A stretch of DNA of 64,000 nt, taken from the NCBI GenBank assembly GCA_014204435.1, contig JACHLF010000008.1:1-64000 (forward strand). The letters are read 5' to 3'. The notes beneath the pieces were generated by a model. The model saw nothing but the letters and a program-made list of their open reading frames with translations, had not been told where the DNA came from and searched no databases. How positions within the stretch are numbered: the stretch's first letter is position 1; each line of letters starts with the position of its first letter. A program made the translations under genes and the position numbers. This document shows positions 61,493 to 64,000 of the stretch, one piece after another. This stretch comes from Mycobacteroides chelonae (GTDB taxonomy: Bacteria; Actinomycetota; Actinomycetes; Mycobacteriales; Mycobacteriaceae).

Positions 61493-62893
61493 ATGTCGGG
61501 CTTTCCCACGCTGACGTCCCAGGCCGCAGCGCTGTCTTCCGGGTCGGTGAGTTCGGTCTCCCTGACCCTTGCGGCGCTCAACGCAATCAAGTCCAGCCAG
61601 CCCACACTCAACGCGTTCCGGGTGGTGTGCACCAAGAGCGCCCTCGCCGAGGCTACCGCGGCCGACAAGCGGTTAGCGGCCGGCCAGAGGCTCCCGTTGC
61701 TCGGGGTGCCCATCGCCATCAAGGACGACACCGATCTGGCGGGAACGCCCACCGCGTTCGGTACCGCAGGGGCCGTCGCCTCAGAGTCCGAGGACGCCGA
61801 GCTGGTGCGCCGGCTGCGCGCCGCCGGCGCGGTGATCGTCGGCAAGACCAACACCTGCGAGTTGGGCCAATGGGGCTTCACCAGCGGGCCCGGCTTCGGA
61901 CATACCCGCAATCCGTGGAGCCGCGGCCACACCCCCGGCGGATCCTCGGGAGGCAGCGCCGCGGCGGTGGCCGCCGGGCTGGTCGCCGGCGCCATCGGTT
62001 CGGACGGGGCCGGGAGCATCCGGATTCCGGCGGCCTGGACGCATCTGATCGGTATCAAGCCGCAGCGCGGCCGGATCTCCACATGGCCACTGGCGGAGGC
62101 GTTCAACGGGATAACGGTCCACGGGCCGTTGGCCCGCACGGTCGCCGACGCCGCACTGCTGCTGGACGCGGCGTCGGGGAATGTCGCCGGCGATCTACAC
62201 AAGCCGCCCCATGTTCGGGTTCTCGACGCCGTCCACGAGGACCCGGGGCAGCTGCGCGTCGCATTGTCGCTCAAGGTGCCGTTCTCTGGATTCTCCGCGC
62301 ACATTCATCCCACGATCGAGGCCGCCACCCGATACGTCGGTCATCAGCTGCGCTCCCTGGGGCACATGGTGTCCGAGGGCGACCCGGATTACGGTGTCGG
62401 GCTGAGCCTGAACTTCTTGCCACGGGCCACGGCCGGGCTGCTCCCCTGGCGGGACCGGCTCGACGCCGGGGCACGCTGGGACCCGCGGACGGTGACAAAC
62501 ATGCGCACCGGTCGGCGACTGGCAGGCTGGGCGTTGCGGCGAGCGCGGGCCGCCGAACCGCGATTACAGACGCGCGTCGGCAATATCTTCGGCAGCTTCA
62601 ACGTGGTGCTGGCACCGACCACCGCCCAACCGCCGACGGGTATCTACGATTTCGATGACATCGGCAGTGTGGCAACGGATCGCGGGCAGATCGGCGCCTG
62701 TCCGATGACGTGGCCGTGGAACGTGCTCGGCTGGCCGTCGATCAATGTGCCCGCCGGATTCACCGAGGACGGGTTGCCGATCGGCGTGCAGCTGATGGGT
62801 CCGGCGAACAGCGAGCCGCTGCTGATTTCGCTTGCCGCGCAGCTGGAGTCGGTGAACGACTGGGCATCGGAAACCCCCGACCCCTGGTGGTGA
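61493..62893 (+). CDS. amiA2: Amidase-signature enzyme AmiA2
   Basis: A 466-residue amidase with the Ser-cisSer-Lys triad: K77 (PIAIKDDTD), the Gly/Ser-rich PGGSSGGSAAAVAAG and GSDGAGSIRIPA holding the nucleophilic Ser. It corresponds to Rv2363. It hydrolyses small amides; the substrate is not known. Divergent from recO. Confidence 0.93.
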   Translation: MSGFPTLTSQAAALSSGSVSSVSLTLAALNAIKSSQPTLNAFRVVCTKSALAEATAADKRLAAGQRLPLLGVPIAIKDDTDLAGTPTAFGTAGAVASESEDAELVRRLRAAGAVIVGKTNTCELGQWGFTSGPGFGHTRNPWSRGHTPGGSSGGSAAAVAAGLVAGAIGSDGAGSIRIPAAWTHLIGIKPQRGRISTWPLAEAFNGITVHGPLARTVADAALLLDAASGNVAGDLHKPPHVRVLDAVHEDPGQLRVALSLKVPFSGFSAHIHPTIEAATRYVGHQLRSLGHMVSEGDPDYGVGLSLNFLPRATAGLLPWRDRLDAGARWDPRTVTNMRTGRRLAGWALRRARAAEPRLQTRVGNIFGSFNVVLAPTTAQPPTGIYDFDDIGSVATDRGQIGACPMTWPWNVLGWPSINVPAGFTEDGLPIGVQLMGPANSEPLLISLAAQLESVNDWASETPDPWW

Positions 62894-62925
62894 CGGACCT
62901 GCCGACGCCGTCATCGTCCCTGCGC

Positions 62926-62984
62926 CGACACGCCGTGTGATGGCGGGTTCGTCTCGCACAAGGTAGCCACGAGCGGGCGTGTCG
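62926..62984. repeat. 59-bp palindromic repeat, copy A
   Basis: Ends CGACACGCC and GGCGTGTCG are perfect 9-bp inverted repeats. Its reverse complement aligns without gaps over 59 bases with copy B (63880-63938), 49 matches. It lies between amiA2 and the DUF559 gene, where their ends converge. Confidence 0.8.
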
Positions 62985-62987
62985 ACA

Positions 62988-63836
62988 TCAGGCCGCCTGC
63001 ACTCTGGACCGATACGCGGACCTGACACGCGCGAGGACCGCGCCCGGGTCGTTGGCGAGTTGATCGCGGCTCACTCGAATGAGCTTCCACCCCATAGCCG
63101 CGATAAACTCCTGTCGCTCGATATCGCGACGATGCTGCGCAGAATCTCCCCAATGCTGCGCGCCGTCGAATTCGGCCGCCAAGCGTTCGGCTCGCCAGCC
63201 CATATCCAGGCGAACCACCCGCCCGTTCGCCCCCCGGAGTTCGATCTGGGTCTCTGGCCGCGGCAGCCCACCACCCACAAGACACATGCGCAGCCGCGTC
63301 TCCTGCACTGATTCCGCCCCCGGGTCTGCCAGGAAGAGCACGTTCTGCAGTCGCCGAAGCCCACGTGCGCCGCGGTGCAGAGCGACCAGTGCGTCCACCT
63401 CGGTGGCATCACAGTCGCGCAGCAGTACGTCTGTCAGCTCGACTGCTCGATGCGTCTGCACTCGTCGACCGATATCGAAAATAGTCCTCGCCGGTGTGGT
63501 CACGGCGACATCGCCGACCATCGTGCACTCGTCGGGCAAAAGACGATCACCCCGGATCACGATCCCCTGGGGTGCATTGCGCCGCTGCCGATTCAGCTCC
63601 ACCACGCGTTCGACGGAGATGTACCGGTTGCCCAGCAGCGCTGCTGCCGAAACCCCGCAGACCACTGCGTGCCGGTCCGCCCACAGGTATGCCGCCTTGG
63701 CCCGCACACTCGCAGTGAGCTCAACCCCGGCCGGGAGGTACACGTCGCGAAAGATGGCGTCATAGTGCTGACGAAGCTCATGCCGCGTGAGCACCCCCGC
63801 AGCGATGGCCTCGCTGCCCACAATGAGTTTGTCCAT
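62988..63836 (-). CDS. DUF559-type nuclease-like protein
   Basis: A 282-residue protein. The N-terminal half has an AbiEi-like winged helix look ('LTRHELRQHYDAIFRDVYLPAG' and the next 60 residues). The C-terminal half is a DUF559 (Vsr/PD-(D/E)xK-like) domain with MGWRAERLAAEFDG (acidic core), QHRRDIERQ and GWKLIRVSRDQL. Such proteins are numerous in mycobacteria and resemble solitary restriction or antitoxin-like proteins; activity unknown. It is flanked by inverted copies A and B of the 59-bp repeat, as if carried by them. Confidence 0.75.
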   Translation of the reverse strand: MDKLIVGSEAIAAGVLTRHELRQHYDAIFRDVYLPAGVELTASVRAKAAYLWADRHAVVCGVSAAALLGNRYISVERVVELNRQRRNAPQGIVIRGDRLLPDECTMVGDVAVTTPARTIFDIGRRVQTHRAVELTDVLLRDCDATEVDALVALHRGARGLRRLQNVLFLADPGAESVQETRLRMCLVGGGLPRPETQIELRGANGRVVRLDMGWRAERLAAEFDGAQHWGDSAQHRRDIERQEFIAAMGWKLIRVSRDQLANDPGAVLARVRSAYRSRVQAA

Positions 63837-63879
63837 GGGCGGACCCTGCCACGGGCCACCGACAAAAGAACCCCGCCGC

Positions 63880-63938
63880 CGACACGCCTGTTAGTGGCGA
63901 ACTTGTGAGATACGAAACCGCCACGACACGGCGTGTCG
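63880..63938. repeat. 59-bp palindromic repeat, copy B
   Basis: The terminal inverted repeat extends to 13 perfect bases here (63876-63888 with 63930-63942). The core TGGCG...CGCCA is a second, inner inverted repeat. It lies between the 5' end of the DUF559 gene and the 3' end of era, inverted relative to copy A. Confidence 0.8.
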
Positions 63939-63947
63939 GCGGGAAGG

Positions 63948-63970
63948 GGTTCTGAGCGCCGCTCAGAACC
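63948..63970. terminator. Hairpin at the 3' end of era
   Basis: GGTTCTGAGC and GCTCAGAACC form a perfect 10-bp stem with a 3-base loop. The right arm includes the last era codons and stop. It may end or protect the era transcript. Confidence 0.5.
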
Positions 63971-64000
63971 CTAGCTTGCCAAGCTGCTTGGGGTCGCGCT
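63963..64000 (-). CDS. era: GTPase Era, C-terminal end only
   Basis: The last 12 codons including the stop run off the window edge. They read RDPKQLGKLGF followed by TGA, the KH-domain tail of mycobacterial Era (Rv2364c), a GTPase for 16S rRNA and 30S maturation. Position after amiA2 matches M. tuberculosis. Too short for other statements. Confidence 0.85.
   Translation of the reverse strand, partial: RDPKQLGKLGF

Overview
The window is GC-rich mycobacterial DNA. Gene order follows the Mycobacterium tuberculosis Rv2314c-Rv2364c segment: tldE/tldD, uspABC, an ECF transporter, tRNA-Asn, dnaG, dgt, a TPM-domain protein, glyS, smtB-zur, uppS, recO, amiA2, era. Large blocks are inserted relative to M. 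tuberculosis. I infer a rapidly growing Mycobacteroides/Mycobacterium (abscessus-chelonae type). The species call is inference, not something I could test here.

Layout. 1-4.9 kb: tRNA-Met, a response regulator / histidine kinase / membrane protein operon, and a DUF445 protein. 4.9-10.9 kb: the TldD/TldE protease pair and the UspABC sugar importer. 10.9-14.6 kb: an ECF importer in which the putative substrate-binding membrane domain and both ATPases are one polypeptide, then a VIT-type metal transporter. 14.6-18.9 kb: lipoproteins, an exported Gln/Pro-rich protein with a DUF6973-like C-terminus, and a four-repeat Myb-like protein. 19.1-23.6 kb: a tightly coupled seven-gene operon of type VII secretion (ESX)-like proteins. 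It includes a WxG protein fused to a GH19 muralytic domain, followed directly by a small lipoprotein that could be its immunity factor. 23.7-25.2 kb: an Orc-like AAA ATPase behind an 80-bp dyad of helically phased TTCTA iterons, then tRNA-Asn. 25.4-35.5 kb: housekeeping genes (dnaG, dgt, glyS), a class III aminotransferase and a DUF418 protein.

35.6-58.05 kb is the most striking region: 22 genes on the minus strand, nearly all joined by 1-4 base stop/start overlaps, lying between glyS and the smtB-zur zinc-sensor pair, which are neighbours in M. tuberculosis. From the promoter end it encodes a His-rich membrane protein, a GNAT-like protein, an NAD-dependent epimerase/reductase, a fatty-acid desaturase, a diaminobutyrate-type aminotransferase, a group II PLP decarboxylase, an acyl-homoserine-lactone/N-acyl amino acid synthase-like acyltransferase, an SRPBCC protein, a lipoprotein, an ABC exporter pair, an acyl carrier protein, a fatty acyl-AMP ligase, two YrbE permeases, six Mce proteins and a metal-dependent hydrolase. 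The only promoter I see carries a Fur-family (Zur-like) palindrome over its start site. The reading I favour is a zinc-controlled pathway that makes an N-acylated diamine lipid, exports it, and takes it or its metal complex back through a dedicated Mce transporter. The product and the zinc control are inferences.

58.5-64 kb: smtB-zur, a YbjN-like protein, uppS, recO, amiA2, a DUF559 nuclease-like gene flanked by two inverted copies of a 59-bp palindromic repeat, and the last codons of era.
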